NCBI GenBank assembly: GCA_903840015.1
Contig: CAIMEL010000013.1
Span: forward strand, 1 to 41,168
Length of the DNA: 41,168 nt
Direction of reading: 5' to 3'
From: an uncultured bacterium
Lineage (GTDB): Bacteria; Patescibacteriota; Dojkabacteria; SC72
The notes beneath the pieces were generated by a model. It was not told the DNA's origin. It saw only the letters and a list, made by a program, of their open reading frames with translations, and did not search any database. The translations under genes were made by a program, and so were the position numbers. Shown piece by piece: positions 9,563 to 19,372 of the stretch (position 1 is the first letter of the stretch; every line of letters begins with the position of its first letter).

Positions 9563-11116
9563 ATGTACAAATTAATCTACAGCACATTACTCTCTTTCCT
9601 CTTACTGTTCCTAAATCATTCCTACACCTTAGCTGCTGTAAAGCTTCTTGCACCAGGTAATGGGAGTGTAACTCAAAATATGGTGGAGACATTCAGTTGG
9701 ACAAATGATGATGTAGACCATGACTACATATATCTTTTCGAATACTCTTTTGACAAAGATTTCCGCACCTCTATACAAAGATTACCTACAGAAGAATTGA
9801 ATGTTTTACAAGGATTAGTTAACAACAAAATCATGTATTGGAGAGTCAAGTACAATCTTAAAGAAACTTTCTCCGGTTCCTTCGGAAATGTAACAGACGC
9901 ATTTGTGTTGGGTGTAGGACGAGAGATTCCAAAGGAAAATCCAGAAGAGATTGAACTCGAAGAACCAAAACCCAAAACAGAAGAAGTTGAAGAAAAAGAT
10001 ATTGTAATAATCAAGAAGCCCAACCATTCTCTCAAATTGAAACCGAGTATTAAGAAGATTCTTCCTCAAAAGGAGATTGCAAAGAAAACGGATGAAGAAT
10101 TTAGTTGGGATATTACAGGAAACAAAGACATTCTTGGAGTCCAAGAAACCAATGATATACATTGTCTGTTTAAATATCTTCAGGGTAAATCTGAAAAAAT
10201 TTACTGTAACTCTCCTCAATTCACAATTGAAGATTCCATCAGCTATTCACTTTCAAATACGTTCTCAGTCATAGTGAAAGGCAACATTCAAACAAGACTT
10301 AATGTTGTGGTAGAGAAATATATATGTAAACGGGAGATATTTGATCCAAGGACTTGGTTCACCTGTCAAGAACAATGTATTGGGAGAGAGGAATTGACTC
10401 TAAAACCAAATTTGTATATTTTTGCATTAGAGAGTAGATCTTTTGTGCCTGTGAGATCATATTCTGAAGAAAACAATCGTTTTTCACTTTTAATACGATG
10501 TAACAAATCGTGTGAGGAGATGATATTAAAAGCACGATTTCGTATTGTCATTTCCAAATACAATATCTTTGAAGATTTGATCGTAGAATCTCCTCTGCAA
10601 ATTTCAAAACCTCTAAACAACAAAAAGAAACCTTTCTCACTACCTCTCAAGCTCCCTGTTGGAGTAACTCAATGGTATGGCGATACCGAATATCAGAAAC
10701 CTCATACAGGAATTGACTTTGGAGTATCTAAGAAAAATATTTTAGCAATTGGTGATGGAGAGGTTGTATCTGTTGGGGTAGATAAGGCAGGGGAATGTAA
10801 TTCAGGTGGTAGATATTTAATCGTTCAACAAGAAAATGGTATGTATACAGGATATTTTCATTTGGAGAAGTGGTCGGTAAATATTGGTGAGAAAGTTAAG
10901 AGAAATGGAGTTTTAGGGATATCTGGAAACTCAGGTTCTTGGAACTGTCAGAATTTAAAGGATCATTTACATTTTGTAATTAGAAAGAAGAGAGCAAGCA
11001 AATCTCACGTTGATCCGGTCAAATATATTGAGGCTGAGTGGGAGAAGATCCCTACATTAGTATACAAACAGTATCCAGGACGACTATCGGGGAACAACCC
11101 ACATCCTGGTAGATAA
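9563..11116 (+). CDS. Secreted M23-family (LytM-type) metallopeptidase
   Basis: Start set at MYKLIYSTLLSFLLLFLNHSYTLA (signal peptide) rather than the ORF track start at 9182, which lies inside secA. C-terminal 'HTGIDFGVSKKNILAIGDGEVVSVG...YFHLEKWSVNIGEKVKRNGVLGISGNSGSWNCQNLKDHLHFVI'. Confidence 0.88.
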   Translation: MYKLIYSTLLSFLLLFLNHSYTLAAVKLLAPGNGSVTQNMVETFSWTNDDVDHDYIYLFEYSFDKDFRTSIQRLPTEELNVLQGLVNNKIMYWRVKYNLKETFSGSFGNVTDAFVLGVGREIPKENPEEIELEEPKPKTEEVEEKDIVIIKKPNHSLKLKPSIKKILPQKEIAKKTDEEFSWDITGNKDILGVQETNDIHCLFKYLQGKSEKIYCNSPQFTIEDSISYSLSNTFSVIVKGNIQTRLNVVVEKYICKREIFDPRTWFTCQEQCIGREELTLKPNLYIFALESRSFVPVRSYSEENNRFSLLIRCNKSCEEMILKARFRIVISKYNIFEDLIVESPLQISKPLNNKKKPFSLPLKLPVGVTQWYGDTEYQKPHTGIDFGVSKKNILAIGDGEVVSVGVDKAGECNSGGRYLIVQQENGMYTGYFHLEKWSVNIGEKVKRNGVLGISGNSGSWNCQNLKDHLHFVIRKKRASKSHVDPVKYIEAEWEKIPTLVYKQYPGRLSGNNPHPGR

Positions 11117-11132
11117 TTTAGTATGAAAATAT

Positions 11133-11777
11133 ATGGAGAACTTACTTGGTATTGTATTAATTTTGTTTGAATTGATGTTCGTCCATACTGACAGATTTCT
11201 GGTAGCAGGCATTCGTAATCCACAACAAGTATTATGGAGAAAGGAGTATGAGGTAATTCTAGTTCAAGACATGGATATGTTTAGATTAAATATCCTCACA
11301 AGAGAACAGCAAGAGATTGGAGAGAGACAACCAAATGAATTTGTTGGTCTAAACAGTAATGGAGAATTGATGTTTTGTGAGATACAACATTTTTTAATAC
11401 AAGAGAGAGATGAATATTCGACTATCTTTAAGATATATGATCAGGAGAGAAATTTAGTAAAAGAGTTAAAATTCTTTGAGACTATTAGACCACTAAATCT
11501 CTTTGACAACAATATTGTTGCAGTAACTGCTCTAGATTTTTTAGAGACACACTACTACGATATATCAATACAGAGTGGAGAGTACAAAGAACGGGAGGAA
11601 TGGCTAGAAACAGAATCTGAGATGTTAGAAATAGATACCTTCGGCAATGTTTATATAACCCTAGAGAGGACAAAAACTATAATACCGACATTGATCCCTA
11701 TCTTAAAAACAATGCTTAGTAATAGTCCAATGAACGACCCTATACCTGCTTTAAAACTACTCTTGAAGTCTTTGTGA
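11133..11777 (+). CDS. Hypothetical protein, N-terminal hydrophobic segment
   Basis: 214-aa ORF directly after the M23 gene; its last ~127 nt overlap the convergent DUF456 gene antisense. Confidence 0.55.
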   Translation: MENLLGIVLILFELMFVHTDRFLVAGIRNPQQVLWRKEYEVILVQDMDMFRLNILTREQQEIGERQPNEFVGLNSNGELMFCEIQHFLIQERDEYSTIFKIYDQERNLVKELKFFETIRPLNLFDNNIVAVTALDFLETHYYDISIQSGEYKEREEWLETESEMLEIDTFGNVYITLERTKTIIPTLIPILKTMLSNSPMNDPIPALKLLLKSL

Positions 11778-12133
11778 GCAAATAGTAGTTCAAATGCTGT
11801 TGCTCCTAGTACAGGCCCTATCAACATACCTACTAGATTTCCTACTGCTAAGCCAACTATTCCTCCAATAATTGCACCTGCCATACCCCATCCACTACCA
11901 CCTAATTTCTGAGCTCCTAATGCAACTATTACATTATCTGCCAAAGTAGAAAGTAGAGATACTATGAAGAGAATGATTAGAATAATTGGGGTGATTATCT
12001 CAAAGTGGCCCATCCAAGCTAGTATGAAAGCAGATATATATATTAACCAAACACCAGGGAGAGAGAGAACTGTTAGAACAAGTCCTGTTAATGACAATAT
12101 ACCAAGAAATATGTAAGCAATGATTTCAAACAT
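11651..12133 (-). CDS. DUF456 family membrane protein
   Basis: 160 aa, several TM helices, Gly-rich 'GGSGWGMAGAIIGGIVGLAVGNLVGMLIGPVLGATAFELLF' typical of DUF456. Confidence 0.8.
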   Translation of the reverse strand: MFEIIAYIFLGILSLTGLVLTVLSLPGVWLIYISAFILAWMGHFEIITPIILIILFIVSLLSTLADNVIVALGAQKLGGSGWGMAGAIIGGIVGLAVGNLVGMLIGPVLGATAFELLFAHKDFKSSFKAGIGSFIGLLLSIVFKIGINVGIIVFVLSRVI

Positions 12134-12174
12134 AGGATATTTTACTATGTTTAAGCTTCTAAATATATATCATT

Positions 12175-12906
12175 CTAAACCTTTAGAAGTTTATCGTAAG
12201 CTTCAGAAGCCTCTTTGTATGGACCATCAAAAACTACTTTGCCAGCATCTAAAACAATTCCACGAGAACAGAAATTTGAAGCACTCTCTGGAGAATGGGT
12301 AACATAAAGGACTGTAACATGGTTTCGTTCCACTATCTCATCTATCTTCTTTTGACACTTCTCCCTAAACTGTTTATCACCAACACTCAAAGCTTCATCA
12401 ATAACCAATATCTCAGGATCTATATTCGCATTAATCGAAAACCCTAACCTTGCAACCATACCACTAGAATATGTTCGAACAGGTTGATCTATATAATCTC
12501 CGAGCTCTGCAAATTCAATAATGTTAGGTTCCAATCTACGTATATGTTCATCCTCTAAACCCATTAACTGTCCTTTAAGATAGATATTCTCCCTACCGGT
12601 AAACTCAGGGTCAAAACCTGTTGTCAATTCCAGCAAAGCACTCACTCTACCATTAACTACTATCTCTCCCGAAGTTGGGAAAACCACTCCAGTTATCATC
12701 TTCAACAATGTAGATTTCCCGGCACCATTACGACCTAATATCATTAAGGCTTCTCCAGGCTTAATATCAAAAGACACATTATCATTAGCCTTAACCAATT
12801 TGTATTTTATTCCTTTAAAAAATATCCCTAAGAATCTTCTTTTATCACTCTTGTAAAGCTTGTATTCCTTAGTTACATTCTTAAATTGTATTGCATACTC
12901 TTCCAT
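12175..12906 (-). CDS. Polysaccharide/teichoic-acid ABC transporter ATP-binding protein (TagH/Wzt type)
   Basis: Walker A 'GRNGAGKSTLLKMITGV', signature 'YSSGMVARLGFSI', Walker B 'ILVIDEALSVGD', paired with an ABC-2 permease. Confidence 0.92.
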   Translation of the reverse strand: MEEYAIQFKNVTKEYKLYKSDKRRFLGIFFKGIKYKLVKANDNVSFDIKPGEALMILGRNGAGKSTLLKMITGVVFPTSGEIVVNGRVSALLELTTGFDPEFTGRENIYLKGQLMGLEDEHIRRLEPNIIEFAELGDYIDQPVRTYSSGMVARLGFSINANIDPEILVIDEALSVGDKQFREKCQKKIDEIVERNHVTVLYVTHSPESASNFCSRGIVLDAGKVVFDGPYKEASEAYDKLLKV

Positions 12907-12921
12907 AATCTATATTACAAA

Positions 12922-13719
12922 CTAAAGTACATCTGGGATATCTTTACGTAATTTCTTGTAAATGATAACACCAAGGATAAACATAATCAGGGTGATCACA
13001 CAGAAAACAATCAAACCCTTGTAATCTTCAAAAAACCATCTTTTGTATATAAAGGTATCTCTAAAACCTCTTGTTAAATATGTAACAGGATTAATTCTAA
13101 AGAAAATCTCTGCAAGAGGATTAGAAACTTTGGAAGAATCCCATATAACTCCTGATAGCCAAAAGATTGGAGTAACAAAGGCCTTAACAAGATTTGTAAA
13201 ATCCTTACTAATTGCAGCAAGAGGCGAAGCAAACAATGCCCACGAGGTAAAAAGAACATAAGACATTAGTAAATATATAGGAAGTTGTAAGATATATATA
13301 TCAGGATAGTATCCAAGAAGGATAAATATAACTATAACAATCCCTATCATGCATAAATTTACAAACATCTTTGAAAGACTTACAAACGTTGGAATTGTAG
13401 ATACCGGGAAGTTCATCTTTGTAACCAAATGCTTATACCCTCTGATAGATTCGACTCCTTGGGTAATCATTTCTGACATATAGAACCAAGGAACAATACC
13501 AGCAATCAACCAAAGGAAAAAAGGATAGCCAGCAACCATGCTAGGAGATCGTAGACCAACACTGAAAGTAAACCAGTAGACCAAGATTGTCACCGTTGGT
13601 TTGATTATAGCCCATGACCAACCCAATGCAGAACCCCTATACGTTTTAATCAAATCTACTTTCGCAAGCTTGAATATAATGTTTCCAAAACCTCTATGTT
13701 CTCTAATAATGTCGATCAT
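12922..13719 (-). CDS. ABC-2 type polysaccharide export permease (TagG/Wzm type)
   Basis: 265 aa, multi-TM, 'LAKVDLIKTYRGSALGWSWAIIKPTVTILVYWFTFSVG', 'INPVTYLTRGFRDTF'. Confidence 0.9.
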   Translation of the reverse strand: MIDIIREHRGFGNIIFKLAKVDLIKTYRGSALGWSWAIIKPTVTILVYWFTFSVGLRSPSMVAGYPFFLWLIAGIVPWFYMSEMITQGVESIRGYKHLVTKMNFPVSTIPTFVSLSKMFVNLCMIGIVIVIFILLGYYPDIYILQLPIYLLMSYVLFTSWALFASPLAAISKDFTNLVKAFVTPIFWLSGVIWDSSKVSNPLAEIFFRINPVTYLTRGFRDTFIYKRWFFEDYKGLIVFCVITLIMFILGVIIYKKLRKDIPDVL

Positions 13720-13722
13720 ACT

Positions 13723-14181
13723 CTACTTCTTTTTATTCCCCTCTCCAGCTCCAGGTTCAGGTATTTGATCTATCTTACTATCAGGAGCCTGTAAATTAAG
13801 ATCTTGTTTAATCTGAGTTGTAGATATACCTTCAGTTCTTGGGAGATATACAACTTCACAATGCTCTTTAAGATATTCAAATCTCTCGCTACCTTCCCAG
13901 TCAGTACCCATTACAACTACATCTACCTTGTAATTCTTTACATCATCTAACTTCTGCTCCCATGTCTCTTCTGGAATAACAAGATCAACATACCTTATAG
14001 CCTCCAACATCTCTTTTCTTGTCTCATAACTATGATAAGTTTTTTTATTCTTTATATCATTGAAAGCCTCTGTTGAGAGGGCAACTATCAAATAGTCCCC
14101 CAAAGCCTTTGCTCTTTTTAGTAATCTAATGTGACCGTAATGCAACAAATCGTATGTCCCGTAAGTAAGTACTCGTTTCAT
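13723..14181 (-). CDS. tagD: Glycerol-3-phosphate cytidylyltransferase
   Basis: 'RVLTYGTYDLLHYGHIRLLKRAKALGDYLIVALSTEAFN...KTYHSYETRKEMLEAIRYVD', 'VVMGTDWEGSERFEYLKEHCEVVYLPRTEGISTTQIK'. Confidence 0.93.
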   Translation of the reverse strand: MKRVLTYGTYDLLHYGHIRLLKRAKALGDYLIVALSTEAFNDIKNKKTYHSYETRKEMLEAIRYVDLVIPEETWEQKLDDVKNYKVDVVVMGTDWEGSERFEYLKEHCEVVYLPRTEGISTTQIKQDLNLQAPDSKIDQIPEPGAGEGNKKK

Positions 14182-14232
14182 AAAATTTTTTATTTATATT
14201 ATTTATTCTACAGTCCGATTCATTATAGCAAA

Positions 14233-15147
14233 TTATCTATGTATACTGTCCAGAGATAATCCTTCAAATAGAATCGCGTACAATTGCCTCAATATTGGAC
14301 ATTCAAGATTATGTTTCTGAATAAAATCATACATAACCTTTGTATTTCTATACCCTTCAACTTCATACTGCATTTTCTCAAAGATTTCTTTTACCGATAA
14401 TCCCTCTCCAAAATAAATACCGAACTTTTTGTTTCTTGAATTTAGCATCATATCTCCAAGTCCTGATAATGAATAAAAAGTTTCTCTCCTACCACCTAAT
14501 ACCTCGCCAACTACAACTAGTTCTTCCAAAGCATGAACAAAATAGTAAGCATAGGTATTTTCGCTAACTTTGATTCCCTCTAGAATTCCCAAATAGATTA
14601 ACAAGACATTTTTCATTGTTGCAGATAGCTGACAACCGATATAGTCGTTTGTATATGAGATTCTCAAATTTCCTCGCTGTAATAGGTTTATAAATTCAGG
14701 CAGAGGTTTCTTACCAGACAATACCAATCCTGTTAAATCGCCCCTTGCCATTTCAGAGGCTATTGACGGACCATAGAGAAAGGACACATTATCCAAAGAT
14801 ATTAAGTCTGAAAACAGATTCCCACCTTCACCGAGTCCCTTAGAACCAATAATGACTTCTTTCTGCTTTAACTCTATCTTAAAATCATTCAGTGTTTTAA
14901 CCACAAACTCTGAAGGTAATGCAACAATGATATATGGAGACTTAGAGATAACATCTTTAATATCAGTAGAGTAATGAATATATTTATCTCTTGCATCAGA
15001 ATCTATACATTCACTAAACATAGCCTTCGCAGCAGGTATATTATCTTCACTGTATTCCCATAGGAAAGAGGTAACCTTGTTTTTCGCAAAATTGATGGCT
15101 AATGCATTTGCTAACTTACCTGCCCCTAAGATGGAAAGTGATTTCAT
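14233..15147 (-). CDS. gpsA: NAD(P)H-dependent glycerol-3-phosphate dehydrogenase
   Basis: N-terminal 'SILGAGKLANALAINFAKN', 'GSKGLGE', 'YGPSIASEMARG', 'SATMKNVLLIYLGILEG', 'SGLGDMMLNSRNKKFG'. Confidence 0.85.
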   Translation of the reverse strand: MKSLSILGAGKLANALAINFAKNKVTSFLWEYSEDNIPAAKAMFSECIDSDARDKYIHYSTDIKDVISKSPYIIVALPSEFVVKTLNDFKIELKQKEVIIGSKGLGEGGNLFSDLISLDNVSFLYGPSIASEMARGDLTGLVLSGKKPLPEFINLLQRGNLRISYTNDYIGCQLSATMKNVLLIYLGILEGIKVSENTYAYYFVHALEELVVVGEVLGGRRETFYSLSGLGDMMLNSRNKKFGIYFGEGLSVKEIFEKMQYEVEGYRNTKVMYDFIQKHNLECPILRQLYAILFEGLSLDSIHR

Positions 15148-15149
15148 GA

Positions 15150-16778
15150 TTACAAGAATTTGTCTTTCTTAAGCATTTTAATTAATCTCTCTGTATTCTT
15201 TCTATCCGAAAATTCAACAATCTTCTTAAATTTCTCAATATATGATGCTTTTTGTTCTGAGTTATAGTTATGAATAATCGACTTTCTTAATTCTTCGTTA
15301 TTATACACCACATCACCAAAGACATTACTCTTGTTCAACATTAAATGTCCCTTGTACTCTTTCATACAATCATCTTTTTCTTTCCACCAGAATATAACAT
15401 TTGAACCTCGATCAAAAGCATCATATGCGATTGAAGAGTAATCGGTAATTAATAATCTCGAGGATCTTAAAGCTTCTTCGTACTTTAATTCCTTGGGGAA
15501 ATACTGCCCTATGGTTGTTCCTTTCATAGTTTCAATAATCAATGGATGTGGTAAAACTACTACCTTAGATTTCAATTCAGACGGAACAGCATCAAACATC
15601 TCCTGTATCATCTTGTAATATTTAGTTGTCTCAGGACGAATTCTGGAATCAGTAAATTCCCATGGTCTCCATGTTGGCATAATTACTATTTTATCTGCAT
15701 CATCATAACGGATATTTTTATCGAATTTTGGCAATCCAGATATTAAGAGATTGCGTCTTGGGAAATTTCCGTACTCTATGAAATGTTTAGCTTCTAATTT
15801 AGAAGAAACAACAATTCTAGAATTATCCTTAAATATACTCCCATATCTGAAAGTACCTCGTGTTTCTGCGTCCAAAGATATCATATACATAACCCCATGT
15901 TGAAGAAATACATATTTGTATTTCATATATCTTAATTTGAAATGTATGAATTGACTCAAGGTTCTCAATTCAACTGCATGGTATGGAGTCTCCGAGGAGA
16001 GAAATATTTTAGCTTGGAAAAATCTTAAATAGTGCTCAAAGGAGAACCTTCTAACAATATCCTTACTATAGTTTTCTGGTACTGGATATTTTGATTGACC
16101 ATCTTTTCCAAGTATAAAGTAGACGTTTCTATACCCCATATCCAACAGCTTCTCATATACAACAGATGCACTTTCTTCGTACTTTTCACACTGTTTCTCA
16201 TACAGGAGTATAACTTTTTTAAAGAAGAGTAGTCTTGAGAGAACGAAGGCAAGAAATATCTTTAACTGTTCAATATGCTCATCGGTTTGATTAATCTCAC
16301 GAGCCGTTATGTATATATGATTGGTTCTACCCTGTCTTAGAAATATTGATGTGTTTAAATCTCTTAATTTCTTTATCGGACCATGTAGAAGTAGTGAGCG
16401 TCTAGGAAAAAGGATAAATGCTAATTTACGCATAAAGCCAAAACCTTTTTTGTTAGTAGAGGATAGATAGAGAGGGTTATGAACTTGCATATGTAGAACA
16501 TCCTCATACGGAATTTGGACTTTGTAAAAACATATCTTCATACGAGAATTATTTACAAGGGATAGTATAGGGTTAAGAGGATATTGTTTTTTCCCAAGTT
16601 GGAAATATATATCCTTTGAGATGTTTGAATCATTGTATCTGAGAATTAGAAAACCAAAGATTGTTATATCATCCTCAGAATTTACTATTCTCAAAAGAGT
16701 ATGTCTTATCCCTATCTTAGTATTAAAGTATTTGTCGTCAGATATTTTAGAGAATTTTCTGTCTATATGGTTTTTCAT
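15150..16778 (-). CDS. CDP-glycerol glycerophosphotransferase family protein (TagB/TagF-like)
   Basis: 'YVFLQHGVMYMISLDA', 'IVIMPTWRPW', 'VVLPHPL', 'SRLLITDYSSIAYDAFDRGSNVIFWW'. Confidence 0.88.
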   Translation of the reverse strand: MKNHIDRKFSKISDDKYFNTKIGIRHTLLRIVNSEDDITIFGFLILRYNDSNISKDIYFQLGKKQYPLNPILSLVNNSRMKICFYKVQIPYEDVLHMQVHNPLYLSSTNKKGFGFMRKLAFILFPRRSLLLHGPIKKLRDLNTSIFLRQGRTNHIYITAREINQTDEHIEQLKIFLAFVLSRLLFFKKVILLYEKQCEKYEESASVVYEKLLDMGYRNVYFILGKDGQSKYPVPENYSKDIVRRFSFEHYLRFFQAKIFLSSETPYHAVELRTLSQFIHFKLRYMKYKYVFLQHGVMYMISLDAETRGTFRYGSIFKDNSRIVVSSKLEAKHFIEYGNFPRRNLLISGLPKFDKNIRYDDADKIVIMPTWRPWEFTDSRIRPETTKYYKMIQEMFDAVPSELKSKVVVLPHPLIIETMKGTTIGQYFPKELKYEEALRSSRLLITDYSSIAYDAFDRGSNVIFWWKEKDDCMKEYKGHLMLNKSNVFGDVVYNNEELRKSIIHNYNSEQKASYIEKFKKIVEFSDRKNTERLIKMLKKDKFL

Positions 16779-16802
16779 AGTAAGAAATATAAAAAGAAAT
16801 TG

Positions 16803-17981
16803 TTAGACTTGTTTTAGATCAAATAGTTTATCGAAAGCATCATAGTCTCTATTAAATAGATTCATAAATCCAGCATCAACATTGTACTTAGAAGAGAGAC
16901 ATAACTCCTTATATGACTTTCCAATACTTATAACCTCCACCTTTGGATCTATTAACTTAATGTATAGTAATGAAGAGGATGTAATACTGTAGACCCTTTT
17001 GAATTTGCCAGAGGGAATTAGATTTTCCACTGGAACATGATCGTAGCCATACAATGATTTTACTTTTAGTTTAGGATGTTTTTTTATCGCTTCTTCCAAA
17101 TGAACAGCATACATTTTCTGTTCCTCTTTAGGGTGGAATTTAATTATTACGTTTTTCTCACCTTCCCGTTCAAGAATATCAAAGATGATATTGAAATGAA
17201 TATCATATGGTATATAGCGTTGATTAATGAGGAGTACACTGTTTTCAGGAATATCCTTCGTTAACTTTTGTATATCTGAGCTATCTACAAAGAAATCTAA
17301 TTTTTTAATCTTACTAATACGCCCTTCACCACCCATTTCTTTCAATTTTTTTGGGAAACAAACATATGCCTCATCAAAATGATCAATATGACCATATCTG
17401 TATTTTTTAGGTATACGAATGCTTTTTATATAGTCGAATATATTCCTTTTGGTAAGCCAGGAGAGAAATTTCAAGAAGGAAACAACCATTGATACGAAAG
17501 CCTTCTTGCAATATTTAAAAACTCTTTTCAGAGCTGATCTAACATCACGAATTGTAAATTCTCGTTGCAGGTCTTTGGCAAACATTCGATATGTTGTAAG
17601 ACCCTCTTCAAACAGATTCAATCTTAGATTCTTTTGGATTGATATCTCCTCAAGATACTTGTAGTAATTGTCTGTATTTGCGATGAAAAGATTTTCCAGT
17701 TTATATGCATCAACTATCTCTTCAAAGACATTATTAAACATTTCATATATCTTTTTACATTTTGATACTGTGGTACTTAATGGACGAAATGGTAATTCAA
17801 AATATATAACTTTTAAGAAATCTCCTTTGTATATATTCTTCTTTAAATTTTCCAGATTATCCATAGCATCTGGCGTATAGAGAATTAACAATACATTGTT
17901 TTTGGAATTTTGCTGAGTAATTAAACCGTGAGCATTTCTCAATTGACCTAACCTAGTTACTACAAAAATATTATTATTCAA
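16803..17981 (-). CDS. Putative sialyltransferase/polysialyltransferase-like protein (GT52/GT38-type motifs)
   Basis: 392 aa; ordered motifs 'LFEEGLTTYR' (D/E-D/E-G), 'VIIKFHPKEE' (HP) and 'YSITSSSLLYIKL' (S-S), next to neuA/neuB-containing locus. Confidence 0.6.
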   Translation of the reverse strand: MNNNIFVVTRLGQLRNAHGLITQQNSKNNVLLILYTPDAMDNLENLKKNIYKGDFLKVIYFELPFRPLSTTVSKCKKIYEMFNNVFEEIVDAYKLENLFIANTDNYYKYLEEISIQKNLRLNLFEEGLTTYRMFAKDLQREFTIRDVRSALKRVFKYCKKAFVSMVVSFLKFLSWLTKRNIFDYIKSIRIPKKYRYGHIDHFDEAYVCFPKKLKEMGGEGRISKIKKLDFFVDSSDIQKLTKDIPENSVLLINQRYIPYDIHFNIIFDILEREGEKNVIIKFHPKEEQKMYAVHLEEAIKKHPKLKVKSLYGYDHVPVENLIPSGKFKRVYSITSSSLLYIKLIDPKVEVISIGKSYKELCLSSKYNVDAGFMNLFNRDYDAFDKLFDLKQV

Positions 17982-18092
17982 TTCAATTCAGAATAAATTT
18001 ATCACAGTATAGTATGATGCAATTCTATCACAGGTACACTAGAATTTCTTCCCCAATATATGCCAACTCTACTATATCTGGAGCTAAACAAG

Positions 18093-18098
18093 TATAAT
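18093..18098 (+). promoter_or_regulatory. -10 element predicting a leaderless transcript
   Basis: TATAAT with exactly 6 nt to the ATG at 18105, so the predicted +1 coincides with the A of ATG; no clear -35. Confidence 0.4.
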
Positions 18099-18104
18099 AC
18101 AATC

Positions 18105-19352
18105 ATGATTTCTAAGAATATAAATATCAAGCTGCCCTTCTACGATAAGAATGGTCAGCATTGTGAAGGTGTTGTATCAACAAAAAAGCAGGCAGATGCT
18201 ATCAAGAAATTCATTCACAATATTGACACAGGAGAATACTCCACAATGGAGCTAAAATGTCTTTGCGGTAATATTGATCCCAAGTTAGATGTATTACTTG
18301 CAGAACGTGATCGTTATGGAATTCCTTTCCAAAATGTTCTATGTACCAAATGTGGCCTTGTCCGAGCTAAATATACACTAGACGAGAATTCTTCTGCGAA
18401 ATTCTATCAAGACTTATACAGAGATATCTACTCTTGGGGAGGCTTTACCGAAAAAGAGAACATCGAACATCTCTTCAGAGAACAGATAGATAGAGGAAAA
18501 CGATTTAGTCGTAAACTAACAGAGCAAATTGGTTCTTTGGATAGAATAACTACAGTTTTTGAAATTGGGACAGGTTGTGGTGGGAATCTTATTGCATTTA
18601 GTGAACTTGGGAAGCAAGTTGTTGGTTGTGATTTTAACAAAGGTTATCTTAAATATGGAGCAGAGAAAGGATTAGATTTACGCTATGGAGATCTGAGTTC
18701 CCTAGAAATTGAAGATTCTTCTCAAGATTTGATTATTCTTAGCCATGTATTAGAACATTTTTCGAATCCAGTTGAAGAACTTAATTCGATAATTAAGAAG
18801 GTTTCTACAAATGGCTATTTAATAATCGAAGTACCAGGTATTTTAAATTTGGGACATCTATATAGGAATTTACTAAAATATTTTCAAAATGCACATACTT
18901 TTAATTATTCAGAGAAATCTTTGGATGTATTATTCACAAAACTTAATTTAGAAATTATTTATTCGGATGAAAGATGCCTTTGTATATTAAGAAAGCCCAA
19001 AAACTGGACCCCGATATCAAGTGGAACTCCAATATATAGCTCCGACTTGAAAAATCATTACCTAGAAGTTTTAGAATATCTAAAAGAAATTTACATATTA
19101 GAGAATGTCGCCACAGAATTATATGATGAAATACAAACCTCCAAAAATACAATCCACGAGAATCAAACGAGAATGGCAACTTTATATAGAGAGTTGGACT
19201 CTTTAAAGAAGAATTTGGATCTTTTACGGCACGACAATGTTAGGATTAAGAAAAATAAGTGGTACCTATTTGGTAAATATAGTTTGAAAAGAAAAATAGC
19301 TTTCTTGATCAAAGAAATTTCTAAAAAATTACAAAGCAAATTAAACATCTAA
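18105..19352 (+). CDS. SAM-dependent class I methyltransferase with N-terminal zinc-binding region and C-terminal coiled coil
   Basis: 'CLCGN...VLCTKCGLVR' and 'VFEIGTGCGGNLIAFSELGKQVVGCDFNKGYLKYG...DLIILSHVLEHFSNPVEELNSI'. Start at MISKNINIK chosen over ORF-track Met at 18060 because TATAAT sits at 18093-18098. Confidence 0.85.
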   Translation: MISKNINIKLPFYDKNGQHCEGVVSTKKQADAIKKFIHNIDTGEYSTMELKCLCGNIDPKLDVLLAERDRYGIPFQNVLCTKCGLVRAKYTLDENSSAKFYQDLYRDIYSWGGFTEKENIEHLFREQIDRGKRFSRKLTEQIGSLDRITTVFEIGTGCGGNLIAFSELGKQVVGCDFNKGYLKYGAEKGLDLRYGDLSSLEIEDSSQDLIILSHVLEHFSNPVEELNSIIKKVSTNGYLIIEVPGILNLGHLYRNLLKYFQNAHTFNYSEKSLDVLFTKLNLEIIYSDERCLCILRKPKNWTPISSGTPIYSSDLKNHYLEVLEYLKEIYILENVATELYDEIQTSKNTIHENQTRMATLYRELDSLKKNLDLLRHDNVRIKKNKWYLFGKYSLKRKIAFLIKEISKKLQSKLNI

Positions 19353-19372
19353 ATTAAATAAAATATTTTAAT

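Noticed and set aside
12156-12189. CTTCTAAA...TTTAGAAG inverted repeat near the end of the ABC ATPase gene
   Set aside because: AT-rich 8-bp arms with no U-tract; too weak to call a terminator or operator.
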